A stretch of 64,000 nucleotides of DNA from positions 2,852,001-2,916,000 of the forward strand of contig NC_085852.1 of NCBI RefSeq assembly GCF_020906515.1. Direction: 5' to 3'. Position numbers and translations under genes: made by a program. Position 1 is the stretch's first letter. Every line of letters starts with the position of its first letter. Shown here piece after piece: positions 41,971 through 53,113 of the stretch. This DNA comes from Vanrija pseudolonga. Lineage: Eukaryota > Basidiomycota > Tremellomycetes > Trichosporonales > Trichosporonaceae. The notes under the pieces were generated by a model that was not told the origin of the DNA, ran no database searches, and worked only from the letters and a program-made list of their open reading frames with translations.

Positions 41971-43412
41971 CTACTTCGAGTTATCCGCACACGAGAAAGG
42001 ACGGCTGATAGTACCGGCGCGGAACGAGTCGCGGATACCAAGACACGACGACACGACGCCGCTGATCATGAGGAAGCTGCCGAAGACAATGAGCAGCCAG
42101 TTGAACACTGCCACGACCCAGAACTTCCAGTCGGGGTTCTCCTTGCGGCGGTGCCAGTTGTCGAACAGCCACATCCAGCCGGTGAACTGCATGCACATGA
42201 GGGTGCCGAAGAGCGCGCACACGAGCACGATGAGGTTGCCGAAGAAGGGGATCGAGTTGGCGAGGATGAAGCCGAGCAGCATGCACCCCGACGTCGTGCC
42301 GAGCCACACGAGCCAGTGCGTCTTGGTGTGCGCGGTCAGGTGCTCCGACTTGCGCATGAGGCGCACAAACACGAGCTTGGCGGCGATGTGGCAGTACAGG
42401 ATGCCGGTGGCGAAGAGGCCCGGAAGCGCAATGCCGTAGCAGACTTTCTTGAGGAGCGGGCCGGCCGAGCCGAGGGCGGGCGAGGCGAGGTACTGTCCGC
42501 AGAAGTAGTAGACGACCACAGCGACGGTGCTGGGGCGGGTGAGCTTGGATCCAAAGGAACTGATCAACTCGCGACTCACACATAAGTCGACACGACGATA
42601 GTCTGGCATACGGCCAGCGACTTGTTGTAGTCCTTGGGGTTCTTCATCTCGGAAATAACGCTGAAGAACGCCGGCGTGCCACACAAGCCCGCGACGGCAG
42701 TCGACATGGCGTTCACGCCGTCCCAGAAACTCGCCTTCTTGAACGCGACCATGTCCTTGAACCACGGTGCGGGTGCGGGCGGGGCCGTCGCAGGACGCTC
42801 CTGGACGCCCACGGCGATGAGGAGCGTGAAGATGGCGACGAGGATACAGCCTACGCCGACCGAGCCGATAAGGGAGACCTTGTTGAGTGTCTGAATGAAT
42901 GCCAGGGCGCAGCACACGACGGCAGCGAGCACCATCCACACGAGGGTACACGTCGCGTGGTCGCTCAGCGCGTTGAACGCAATCGTGATGGGCAGCAAAG
43001 CGACGCCTGTGAGGGAGATCATGAAGGCCGCATAGATGGCCGTGAACACCTCCTGGCCCATCTTGCCCGCCAGCACGCCGCCGACCTCGGCCATAGAGTA
43101 TACCTCGGGGTGGTTACGCTTGAACGTGCCGACGACGTACCCTGCCCAGGAGGTGAGCAGGGCGATCCCGAAGATGACCAGTGCGCCAGGCACCGCGCCG
43201 ACGCTCTGCAGCGCCGTCGGCATGGCGAGCACGCCGAGCGCGATCTGCGTCTTGAGCAGGATGACGGCGGCCTTGATCCACCCCATCGACGTGTAGTTGA
43301 CGTGCCCTTCGCCCTGGTACCCGAAGACGGCGTCCACGTCGACGGGGTCCATCTCCTTGACCGCGATCGCGTAGTCGGCCTTCTCGGCCGCGCCGTAGAC
43401 GTCCTTGCTCAT
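41971..43412 (-). CDS. AAAP-family amino-acid transporter (paralog B)
   Basis: Two exons (43412-42580, 42529-41971), 1392 nt, 463 aa. The same architecture as paralog A at 18511: AVFGYQGEGHVNYTSMGWIK, KTQIALGVLAMPTALQSVGA, about 11 helices, and RPFSCADNSK at the end. It lacks both introns of paralog A (after SMGW and before VIVG) but has a 50-nt intron inside STYVTVAVVVYY, where paralog A is continuous. So the pair differ at all three intron sites despite close protein similarity. Substrate unknown; amino acids by family. Confidence 0.9.
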
Positions 43413-44913
43413 GGTGTGTGTCGTGGGTTAGGGTAGGGGTTAGTGCGAGGGGGGAAGAGGAAACTTGGGATAACGTCACGTCGCCGGCGCCGTGATGCTT
43501 TACATATGGCTCGTGCCCCCGCCGTGCGCAGCGGGTGGCGGCGTGGTATCTCTGACGCCGGCGTATCGCGATAGACTGCGTGCCGTCGGGAACAACAAGC
43601 GATCGAGACGACGGCGACGACGCTTGGCGATACACGGTCGAGTGGAGCTCCATTGGGGCCGCGGGGTGGTATCAAAGCTGGCGACGCCGTGTCGCTCGCT
43701 CGCTCGCTCGCCAAGGATCCACAGCCGACCGCATAGCGCACTCGATTGAGCAGGTGGACGACTGCAGGGACTGAGCAGGTCACAGGAGCAGGGCAGGTAT
43801 GTGGCTGGGGTGGCAGGGGACGGTGGGGGGTGGGCAAGGCGGCTGGACTCGGCCGGCCACGGCTTGTGCGGTCTCGTCTACGACTAGCCCGTTATCGCCG
43901 CAGGCCTCTGGTACGCTTGCCCCGCGCCGCTGGATCTCGCTCGTGTTCCAAGGAGTGGCGGGCCTTGGTATCCAGGGCCGCCGGTTCGGCGAATGATGGC
44001 GGCCCTGGACAGAATGTTCCCAGCGGACGGCGTGGGGGGAGTAGTAAGTAACCGCCGAGACGGGGCATGCTTGGCCAGTGGCCGCGGCGTACGCCACGAT
44101 GTCGTACACTGTTGTCGTTGCCCTCGTGCTCCTCCCCCACACGACACTCCCTGGTCCCATCTCCACAGGCGGAGATGGGCTGGGCTGCGCCCCCACTCGG
44201 CGTCGCCCGACACACGGTCTGCGATACCCATCCGGTCGGCAGCGGTGCCCGGTGAGGTAAGAGGTGCGCTGAGCGCACAGCGAATGGGCGTCCAGGCATT
44301 AGCTGGGCGTGCTGCGATGGGGAATCTTGCTGATTGTAAGCGGCCGCGTTGTGGTGGGTGGCAGTGATTGGAGGACGGTGCAGGCTGCGCTGGGGAGGGG
44401 GGTGGGGGGGGGGGCGACTCTGCATGCAGCTGAACGAGCTGAACGAACCAGGCCAATTCTCTTCCATCTTGCTCTGGGAGAACCGACGCTTGTGCTGATA
44501 GCGCTGTGATGCACGGCCAGTCGGGACGTGCACAAGGAGTGGCGGCACAGCGACCGCCGCCGTGCGTATCCCGGGTGTGGCGGCTAGTTGTTATCCGCGC
44601 TTATCGCCTTGTTGCTGGCTGGTGCCGACCGGTTCAGGCAGCTCGCTCGGCCTTGTTGGAGACGCCGGCCTGCACCGGACCGATAGGCAGGTGACCGCAT
44701 GACCCGTATATGCGTCGCTTGTGCCCCGCTCGCTCCGTCGCTCTGCTGCCCCACTGCGCGCGCGCTGTCGTTGTACGCAACCTTGGCATGACGCAGGTGG
44801 GCCCCACGACGGGGCAAGGTCAAGCAAGTACATGATGATGTCGTCTGGACGATGTTGGCTCAACTTTACTTTCCACACCACCATCACCACCACCCCACAA
44901 CCATCCACCCACA
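43413..44913. other. 1.5-kb divergent intergenic region
   Basis: Between the starts of AAAP paralog B (-) and the LamB/YcsF gene (+). TATA-like TTTACATATG at 43498-43507 (within ~90 nt of the transporter start). A run of 14 or so G with one A break at 44396-44413 is a homopolymer-prone tract. The last 40 nt before 44914 are CCA-rich. No coding sequence recognised. Confidence 0.45.
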
Positions 44914-45843
44914 ATGACCACTGACGACTTCCCGCGCCACTCGCTCAACTGCGACATGGGAGAGGGGTACTACCGCTGGGCGCTCGGGCCCGACGAGGAG
45001 CTCTTCCCCCTGATCGACTTCTGCAACGTCGCGTGCGGCTTCCACGCGGGGGACCACAACACGATGCTCAAGACTGTGCGGTCGGCCATCAAGCACGGCG
45101 TGCGGATCGGCGCACACCCGGGACTGGACGACGTGCGCGGGTTCGGGCGGCGTAAGCTCGAGGTTACGGACGACGAGGTGTACGCCATGGCGCTGTACCA
45201 GCTCGGCGCGCTCAAGGCCATTGTCGAGGCGGAAGGGGCCAAGGTGTCGCACGTCAAGGTGGGTGAAGGAACCGGGTGGAATGGGTTGCGGCTGACCGCG
45301 CCCAGCCCCACGGCATGCTCTACTTCATCATCCGCGACGACGCCGCCAAGATGCGCGCGTTCATGAAGGCCCAGACGTCCATCTTCGGCACGACAATCCC
45401 CTTCTTCGGCCTCAAGGGCACGCCGCACGAGGCCGTCGCCGCCGAGTTTGGCGTGCGCTTCATCCCCGAGCTGTTCTGCGACATCGACTACGACCCAAGC
45501 GGCAAGCTGCTCGGCGTGCCGCAGAGCCATGCGCCGACGGCCGAGCTGATCGGGAGGAAGCTCGACAGGCTCTTCTCGAAGGCGGAGAGTAAGCCTCGTG
45601 GGCCTGCGGAGCTGACACGTCCCCAGCCATCGACATCGACGGGAACCCCCTGCCCCTCGACGCGGCCAAGGGCCCCTTCACGATCTGCCTGCACTCGGAC
45701 ATGCCGACGGCCGTGGCCAATGTTTCTGCGTGAGTAGCCGGCGCCGGGGCTGTTCCGACCGAGCGAGCGAGCGAGCTGACCACGGCACGACACCCCACAG
45801 CGCGCGCGAGGTTGTCGACCGCTACAAGACTGCTGCGGCTTAG
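44914..45843 (+). CDS. LamB/YcsF family protein (PxpA-like 5-oxoprolinase subunit A)
   Basis: Four exons (44914-45258, 45306-45588, 45627-45729, 45801-45843), 774 nt, 257 aa, the standard family length. Signature residues of the LamB/YcsF fold (PF03746): LNCDMGEGYYRW at the N-terminus, NVACGFHAGDHNTM, IGAHPGLDD..GFGRR, HVKPHGMLYF across the first splice, PELFCDIDYDPSGKL and FTICLHSDMPTAV. In bacteria PxpA works with PxpB and PxpC (KipI and KipA) as an ATP-dependent 5-oxoprolinase, opening the pyroglutamate ring to glutamate. Here the next gene downstream carries both KipA and KipI domains, which supports a shared pathway. Cytosolic by sequence. Confidence 0.9.
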
Positions 45844-46525
45844 GCGACGGGATACGTGTCAGGGTTGTAGGACATAGGGCTGGCTCTAGGATGCATCAGG
45901 CGTGCGGGTCGTCGTTATCGTTGCTGGTGGTGGTGGGTGCTAAGCGCCAGGCAGGGTTCGACAGGATCAATAATTCACGGTGATGTCCGGGGCTGTTCCC
46001 CACCCCCACCCACTCCACTGCCCTTCACTCGCCGGCAGGAACAGTGCAGCTGTGCACGTCTCATCACAATAGCCTGTTTGGGGATTATGAGGAACGAGGT
46101 GGGGAGGGCCTCTTCCCACCCACCCCTCAGTAGCCCACTTGGAGGCAGGCATGTACATGCGTTGTCGAGCGAGGTGGTGTGGGGCCGCCCGACCGTGTCT
46201 GATGACCTCGTCGTCGGCAGGGATGCCGAGATTCTTGGCACCTGTCGTACCTTCGCCGGTCGGCCGCTCCCCCGCCGACCGGCGGACTCTAAGCGCGCAT
46301 CTGCCTGCTGCTATAAGCGCAAGCGACCGAATGGAGCTGCGTATCGGGCCGGTAATGTGGGGAGTGAGCGTGGGGTCATGTGGAGTGCGACCCAAGCCTA
46401 TCTACGGTAAGCGTCGCCAACGTCCTCTCTCTCTCCGGCTGATGCTCGCTCGCCTGTGCACCTGGCCTCTGTTCCGACTCCCTCGCCCACCCAGCTCGCC
46501 TTGATAAGGCCGCCCCCTCCCGGCC
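45844..46525. other. Intergenic spacer between the PxpA-like and carboxylase genes
   Basis: 682 nt between two genes on the same strand, so each should have its own promoter. CT-rich stretch (46425-46450) shortly before the ATG of the carboxylase. No TATA box or gene seen. Confidence 0.45.
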
Positions 46526-49500
46526 ATGGCCTCCCCCAAGCCCAACACAATGACCACCGCCCCCAAGGTCCTGATCGCGAACCGCGGCGAGATCGCGCTG
46601 CGTATCCTGCGCACGGCGCGCAAGCTCGGCATTCCGACCGTGGCCATCTACACGCTCGTCGACGCCGACACGCCCGTCGTGCACCAGGCCGACGAGGCGC
46701 ACATCATCGGCGACGGCTCCAACCCCCGCGGATATCTTGACATCGACGAGATTGTGGCTATCGCCAAGAAGAGCGGGGCGACCATGGTCGCGCCGGGGTA
46801 CGGGTTCCTGTCTGAGAATGCTGTAAGTCGGGGAGGCGGAGCCCGGTGGTGGGGAGGCGCAGCCGGGAGGAGGGGTGGGTGGGGGCATACTTCTTCCTCG
46901 CGCAGCGAGGATAGGGGTGGGTGGGCGGGCACCGTATCGCTCGCGTAGCAGGGAGGGTGGGTGGGCGACTCATCTGCGAGCTTGCTCGAGGGTGGGTGGG
47001 CGGGCGTGAGCAGTAGCGAGCTAGCTCGAGGAGGAGGAGGCTTCCCACAATCGCCGGCCTGTGCTAACCCGCGCAGAGCTTCGCCAAGGCCATCGAGGCC
47101 GCAGGCATCACGTTCCTCGGCCCCACGCCCTTCCAAATGACGTCGATGGGACTGAAGCACGAGGCGCGCGCCGTCGCCATCAAGGCTGGCGTGCCCGTCG
47201 TCCCCGGAAGCGAGGGCACGATCGAGACGCTGGAGCTTGCGCTCGAGTGGGCGGCGAAGATCGGATACCCCGTCATGCTCAAGGCGAGCGCCGGCGGCGG
47301 TGGCATGGGAATGACTGTGTGCAAGAGTGGGTAGCGCCCCACCGCAGGTTGGACCTGGCTGACGACACCCCACCCCAGACGAACAAGAGCTCAAGGACAA
47401 CTTTGAGGCGACGCGGCAGAAGGGCGAGACCCTCTTCAAAGACTCAACCGTCTTTCTCGAGAAGTACATTGCGCGGGCACGACACGTCGAGGTCCAGATC
47501 TTCGGAAACGGCGAGGGCCATGTCATTCACTTTGGCGAGCGCGAGTGCTCCGTTCAGCGGCGACACCAGAAGGTTATCGAGGAGACGCCGTGCCCATTGT
47601 TCCTCTCCGACCTCGGCAAGAGTGAGTAGCGAGCGGCGCCGGTACGGCGAGCGTCAGGAGGCACCGCTGACACGCGCTCCCAGAGACCCGCGAGCGCATG
47701 TGCGCTGCCGCCGTGGCCCTCGGCCAGACGATCAACTACCGCTCGGCCGGCACGGTCGAGTTTGTGCTCGACGACGAGTCGCCAAACTACGATTTCTACT
47801 TCCTCGAGCTGAACGCGCGTATTCAGGTCGAGCACCCCATTACCGAGGTTGTCCGCCCGGGGCTGGACCTGGTCGAGCTGCTCATCCGCCAGGGCCTGGT
47901 GCCGAACCACTCGCTGCCGGCTGCCGAGCTCGACCAAGCGCGCTGGGCGCCGTTCGACGGGCACTCGATCGAGGCGCGTATCTACTGCGAGAACCCGCTC
48001 GCCGGCTTCCGCCCCTCCCCCGGCCGACTGCAGCTCGTCGAGTGGGCGGATATCGGCGAGCGCGGCCGCATCGATACCTGGGTCAAGACGGGCACTATGG
48101 TGTCGCCAAACTACGACCCCATGATCGCCAAGGTCATCGTGTGGGGCAAGGACCGCGACGCGGCGATCAAGCAGCTCGTCAAGGTGCTCTCCGAGTCCAA
48201 GATCGCGGGGCCGACAACCAACCTCCACTACTGCCGCGCGATCCTCGAGTCGGACGCGTTCCAGAAGGGCGCAGTCACGACCGTGTACCTCGACAGCATG
48301 CCCTACGAGCCGCCTGTGATGGAGTTCATTCAGCCCGGTCTCTCGACGACGGTGCAGGACCTGCCTGGCCGCTTCGTCGGCCTCGGTATCCCCCGTGGCG
48401 GCGCGGCCGACATGCTCGCGCTCCAGGCTGCCAACGTGCTGGTCGGGAACGACCCCAACGCCGAAGGGCTGGAGATGACGATGATGGGCTCCAAGATCAA
48501 GTTCCACTGTGCCGCGACGATCGCCATCACTGGCGCCGAGATGAAGGTCACGATCGACAAGCAGGAGGTGCCCATGTGGGAGACGCTCAAGATCGCCAAG
48601 GGCAGTGTGCTCTTCGTCGGCTCGGCGAACGGTCACGGCCTAAGGAGCTACCTCGCGATCCGGGGCGGCCTGCCCACCATCGCGCCGTACATGGGCTCCA
48701 AGTCGACCTTTGCCGGCGCGTCGCTCGGCGGATCGCAGGGCCGCGCGCTGTTCGCCGGCGACATGCTGGACATTGACCTCGACTCGGCCAACTTTGACCG
48801 CAAGCTGTCGATCCCGCCCGCTAGCCGTCCCCAGCTCGGCTCGGTGTGGGAGCTCGAAGTCACCCCCAGCGCCCAGTGGGACGAGGAGTTCATCACGCTG
48901 CAGGGCATGAAGAACATGCTCGACGCCGAGTGGACCGTCACCCCCGCCTCTAACCGCAGTGGCCTGCGTCTCGAGGGCCCCCTGCTCGACTGGGCACGCT
49001 CGTCGGGTGGCGAGGGAGGCAGCCACCCCAGCAACCTCATCGACCAGGGCTACGCCTTTGGTGCGCTCAACTTCAACGGCGACACGCCGGTGCTCTTCGG
49101 CGTCGACGGCCCCGACATGGGCGGCTTCTCGTGCGTCCTCACCGTTGCGCGTCCCAGCATGTGGAAGCTCGGCCAGATGCGCCCCGCCGACAAGGTTCGC
49201 TTTGTGCTTGTCACGCGCCAGGACTCGGAGGAGCTCGAGACGAGCCACAACACGTGGCTCAACGCGCTCATCGAGGAGAGCGATGCCTCGGCGTACGCCC
49301 CGTCGGCCAAGGCCAAGCCGGTCGACGACTCTGCGTTCGTCTCCACGTCCGTCCTCTACACCCGTGGCGATGTCACGGTCCGCGAGGCAGGCGACGAGTT
49401 CATCCTCTTTGAGGTTGGCGAGATGACCTTTGACATGCGGGACCGCGTCAAGGTCGAGCTGTGGGAGCGCGGCCTCCGCGCCAAGAAGGTCCCCGGCATC

Positions 49501-50632
49501 GTCTACTTCAACACGTGTGTCCGCTCGTCGCTCATCCACTTTGACCCCAAGATCATCTCGATGGAGCAGCTCGTCAAGGTTGTGGTCGACGCCGCCAAGG
49601 GCCTCGACGACGTGACCAACGTCGAGATCCCCATGACGGTCTGGAAGATGCCCGTCGTCCCGAACGACAGGTGGACTCGCGCCGACATTGAGTACTACAT
49701 GAAGTCTGCGCGCAAGGAGGCCGTCTACCTCCCCGACAACTGCAAGTACCTTGCGCGTAACAACGGCCTGCCCGACACGGCGGTTACCGACGCGCTGCTC
49801 GGCACGCCGTGGTTCATTATCGCGCTCGGCTTCTTCGTCATGCTGCCCTTCCACATCCCGCTCGACCCGCGCTTCCGCCTCCTGGCGCAAAAGTACAACC
49901 CGTCGCGCGTCAAGACGACCGAGGGCGCCATCGGTCTCGCGGGCGTCATTGCGTCAATCTACCCGATCGAGTCGCCCGGCGGATACCAGCTCCTCGGGCG
50001 CACGCTCACCACCTGGCGGCCCTGGAACGAGAAGCCCTGCCTCGTCAACAGCTTTGACCAGATGGAGTTCTTCGAGGTCACCGAGGACGAGTTTGTCCAG
50101 ATCGAGGCGAGCTACAAGGCCGGCATCTACCAGCCCGAGTCGCGCCAGTCCGTGTTCAACATGAAACAGTACCTCCAGTGGATCGACGGCATGCAGGACG
50201 AGATTGACGCGTTCAAGGCCAAGCAGAAGGCCGCGAGCGAGGAGGTCGCCAAGGAGTAAGTCGGGTGTTCTGGCCGCTTTTTGACCCGCTGACACCATAC
50301 CCAGGGAAGCAGTCCTCTTCGCCAAGTGGACCAAGGAGAAGGAGGAGGAGGCCAAGGCCATCGCGGCACAGCAGGCCGCAGGGGGCGGCAAGGCCTCCGC
50401 GTCAGAGGGCACGCCTATCCAAGCACCCCTCTCGGCGAACGTGTGGAAGTTCTACGTCAAGCCAGGCGACATCATCGAGGACGACGACCAGCGCATCGTC
50501 GAGCTCGAGGCCATGAAGACTTCCGTGTGGGTCACGCCGGGCGAGGAGACCAAGGGCAAGAAGGTGGTGTCGTTCGCAGTCAAGGAGGGCGACGCGGTTG
50601 CGCCGGGCCAGGTTCTCTTGTATCTCGAGTAG
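46526..50632 (+). CDS. Urea-carboxylase-like biotin enzyme: biotin carboxylase, KipA, KipI and biotin carrier
   Basis: Five exons (46526-46822, 47077-47326, 47379-47621, 47684-50255, 50305-50632), 3690 nt, 1229 aa. Domains: biotin carboxylase ~12-460 ([58 protein letters not shown]); KipA/AHS2 ~475-800 ([47 protein letters not shown]); KipI/AHS1 ~815-1060 ([42 protein letters not shown]); biotin carrier ~1150-1229 with biotinyl-Lys1192 in LEAMKTS. The order is that of urea carboxylase, without the amidase half of Dur1,2. Possible substrates: urea, guanidine or 5-oxoproline; the PxpA-like neighbour favours the last or a relative (inference). The first intron is 254 nt with G-rich repeats. An alternative start is Met34 nt later (MTTAPKV). 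Confidence 0.9.
46823..47076 (+). repeat. Degenerate ~38-nt G-rich tandem repeat inside the first carboxylase intron
   Basis: The intron carries four copies of a GGGTGGGTGGG core, near 46874, 46914, 46955 and 46991, spaced 36-41 nt apart and separated by GC-rich linkers with AGCGAG/GCTCG pieces. It is several times longer than the other introns of this gene (49-62 nt). The cores have the GGG-run spacing of potential G-quadruplexes on the sense strand. Confidence 0.7.
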
Positions 50633-50710
50633 GCGGGCAGGCAGCCTTGTACGTTAGCATAGGTTGGGTAGGTCAGGTAGTCAGAAGAATCGGATGCATG
50701 GGTTTGAGAA

Positions 50711-52619
50711 TCACGACGTTTGGCGACTACGGCGGGCGTCGTGGGTGGTTTCGGGACCGCAGTTGGGCGCCTTCTGGGGCGTAGAGGAGTGAGTAGTGGT
50801 GTGGGCGGTGGTATGAGTCGTGTGAGAAGTCGTGGTGTGGCCGGTGGTCGGCTTCCGGGTGGTAGTCGAGCGGGTAGTCGTGTGGGTAGTCGTGCGGCTA
50901 GTCGAGTTCGGCGTCTTTCCCTTCACTGATGCCGTGGTCAGGTGGGCAGAGGTGGGGTGGTTCACCTTGGTAGTGGTAGTGTGCGAGGTGGTTGTCGAGT
51001 GTGCGCTTGAGGTGGTAGTGTGGGCCGTGGTGTGGGCGGTTGTGGGCTTGCTTGCCGCGACCGACTTTGCGGTGGTGTGCGTCGTCGTGGTAGTGGTGTG
51101 AGCAGCAGTCGTGGTGGTGTGAGCAGTCGTCGTGGTGGTGTGGGCCACAGCCGACGACCTAGGCAGGCTCGACGTGCTCGATGCCGACGGCTTAACCTTC
51201 CGTCAGCCCCAGCCCCACACCCGACTCACGGCACAGTTCGACCCCGGAGCATAGGGCCAGATGTTGGCGCTCCCGCTGGGCGGGTAGTAGCAGATGAGGT
51301 AGTACGAACTGTTCTCCTGCTTCCAGCTATAGCTGCCCGAGCTGGACAGCTGGACGCCGAGGCCGTCGAGGTACGCGTTCTCCAGGAGCGCCATGGGCGG
51401 CGGCTGGACGTATCCGGTCTTGTAGCACTTCTCCGAGCTGTCGCCGATCTGGTCCGTGTCAGCATACATACCCTCCCTCCTGAGCCCGGTGGCCGCACGC
51501 ACAAATGCCGCGTCCTCAAAGACGTTGCCGCTGACGGTCAGATACTCGGCCCCAGCGACGGCGATGCCGAAGCCCATAGCCCCCTGCAGCGTGTTGCCGC
51601 TCACGACCGGCCCGTCGACCTTCTCGCCCGCCTCGACACGCGGGTCATTGGACGCGACCCACGTGTCCCAGCCCACGGGGATACCGATGCCGATGTATCC
51701 GCGCGAGGTGGACGGCCCGCCGGTCGCGTTGCCGCACGACGTCGCGAAGCCGCCCGTGATGGTGTTCGAGAGGACGCGCACGCCCGTGTAGTTCCCCGGC
51801 GGGGTGTACGGCGTCAGGTCGACGACTGGGGGTGTCAGTGGCGTTGGTGAAGATGGGCATGCGTACGGTTGATGCCGCCGAGCGTGTGCGCCGTCTTTGC
51901 GACGATATGGTTGTTCTGCACGGTCGAGTGCGGGCTCGAGAAGATGACGATCCCGCCGTCCGTCGCGTCAGTGATCACGTTGCCCTCGACGAGCGAGTTG
52001 GTGCACGCGAGCATGATGCCGTCGCCGATACGGCCGGGGGTCGAGCGCCCGCAGGGTCCGATCTGGTTGTTGCGCACCGTCGCGTTGTTGCACTTGAGCT
52101 GGCCCTCGATCCTACCCGGAGTCAGCGAGACCCCACACAGACTACGCACACATGGAGACACGAGTCGCTCTTCGGGTGGTGCGAGTACACGTTCTCAATC
52201 ACCTGGTTGGCGTTGTTCCCGCCCATCTCGATGTTGGACGACCCGGCGACAGCCGACGGAAACGGATCGGGCACGGCGTCGGTGCGCCCGCCGTCAACTT
52301 GGATGTTCCGGATGATCACGCCGTCCAGGTTGTCCCCGGTGGCAGAGATCACCACGCCCTGCGTGGTGCTTGTCCCGAGGAGGATGGCGCGGGTCGAGTC
52401 GGTCGGGTAGCCTTGCGTCGAGATCTCTTGCCCCGCCGCCTTGGGCTGCAGCGGCACCGCGAGGGGGTACGTCTGGCCTGGGCACAGGCTGAGGACGAAG
52501 CCTTTGCCTCCGGCGTTGAGCGCCGCCTGCAGGTCCGCCGTGGGCGGCACGCAGGCGGCCGAAGCGGTCGCGAGGAGCGCGAGCGCGCCGGCGAGGAGCT
52601 GGGTGTTGGCGTTCTTCAT
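50711..52619 (-). CDS. Secreted right-handed beta-helix protein with Thr/His-rich tail
   Basis: Four exons (52619-52150, 52111-51867, 51825-51230, 51196-50711), 1797 nt, 598 aa. Signal peptide (MKNANTQLLAGALALLATASA). Residues ~25-400 have repeated short strands with Asn-rich turns (ILLGTSTTQGVVISATGDNL, VIENVYSHHPKSDSCLHV, VRNNQIGP, VEGNVITDA, VQNNHIVA, VLSNTITGG, VSGNTLQGA, VSGNVFEDA). That is the parallel beta-helix (pectate-lyase-like, PbH1) pattern. The last ~150 residues are almost pure Thr/His/Ser in AHTTTT and HTTHTT units, with no hydrophobic GPI signal. Likely a secreted polysaccharide-binding or -cleaving protein; the enzyme class is not clear. A TATA-like site (GGTATAAG, minus strand) lies ~55 nt upstream. 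Confidence 0.83.
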
Positions 52620-53113
52620 CGTGCGGTGTGGCGAGCGACAGCGGGGCACAACACCAAGTCAACGTGAGTACTTATACCCATGCACCAGCGCACCGCACCA
52701 CAACGCGTCACGCACGCAGCCAGAACCGCCGCACCACTCTCCGCATCACCCGCAGCAGCATTCAGCCAGTCGACGCGCCGAAACGTGCCGCCACGACGTG
52801 GCTCAAACACCGTGGCGGCGCCGAGTTTGAGGGCGAGGTGCTGTTTTCGTCGTGTGGCGGCGACTGGCCGCGACTGGTCGGGCCCACAACACGCGTAACA
52901 AGGTTATCACGGCGTCTTACTCTGCAGGGAGCAAGCAGGCACGGGGCGCATGTTAGTGTGTCTGCTGCACCATTGTTCGCCGTATCGGGTGCAGAGGGTG
53001 TGGCTATATACGGATGAAGGCAGGGGGCTCGTCGGTAGTGGTCGCCGACCTCCGGGTTTCGGGCCTGATGGGACTGGGACACCCCTCTCGCCTTGCATGT
53101 CACTGTATGTACC
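52620..53113. other. Intergenic spacer
   Basis: 494 nt: promoter of the beta-helix gene (TATA-like at 52671-52678 on the minus strand) and 3' flank of the dioxygenase gene. Nothing else seen. Confidence 0.45.

Noticed and set aside
47061-48776. 571-codon alternative frame within the carboxylase
   Set aside because: Arg/Pro-rich, runs through introns of the real gene, no motifs.
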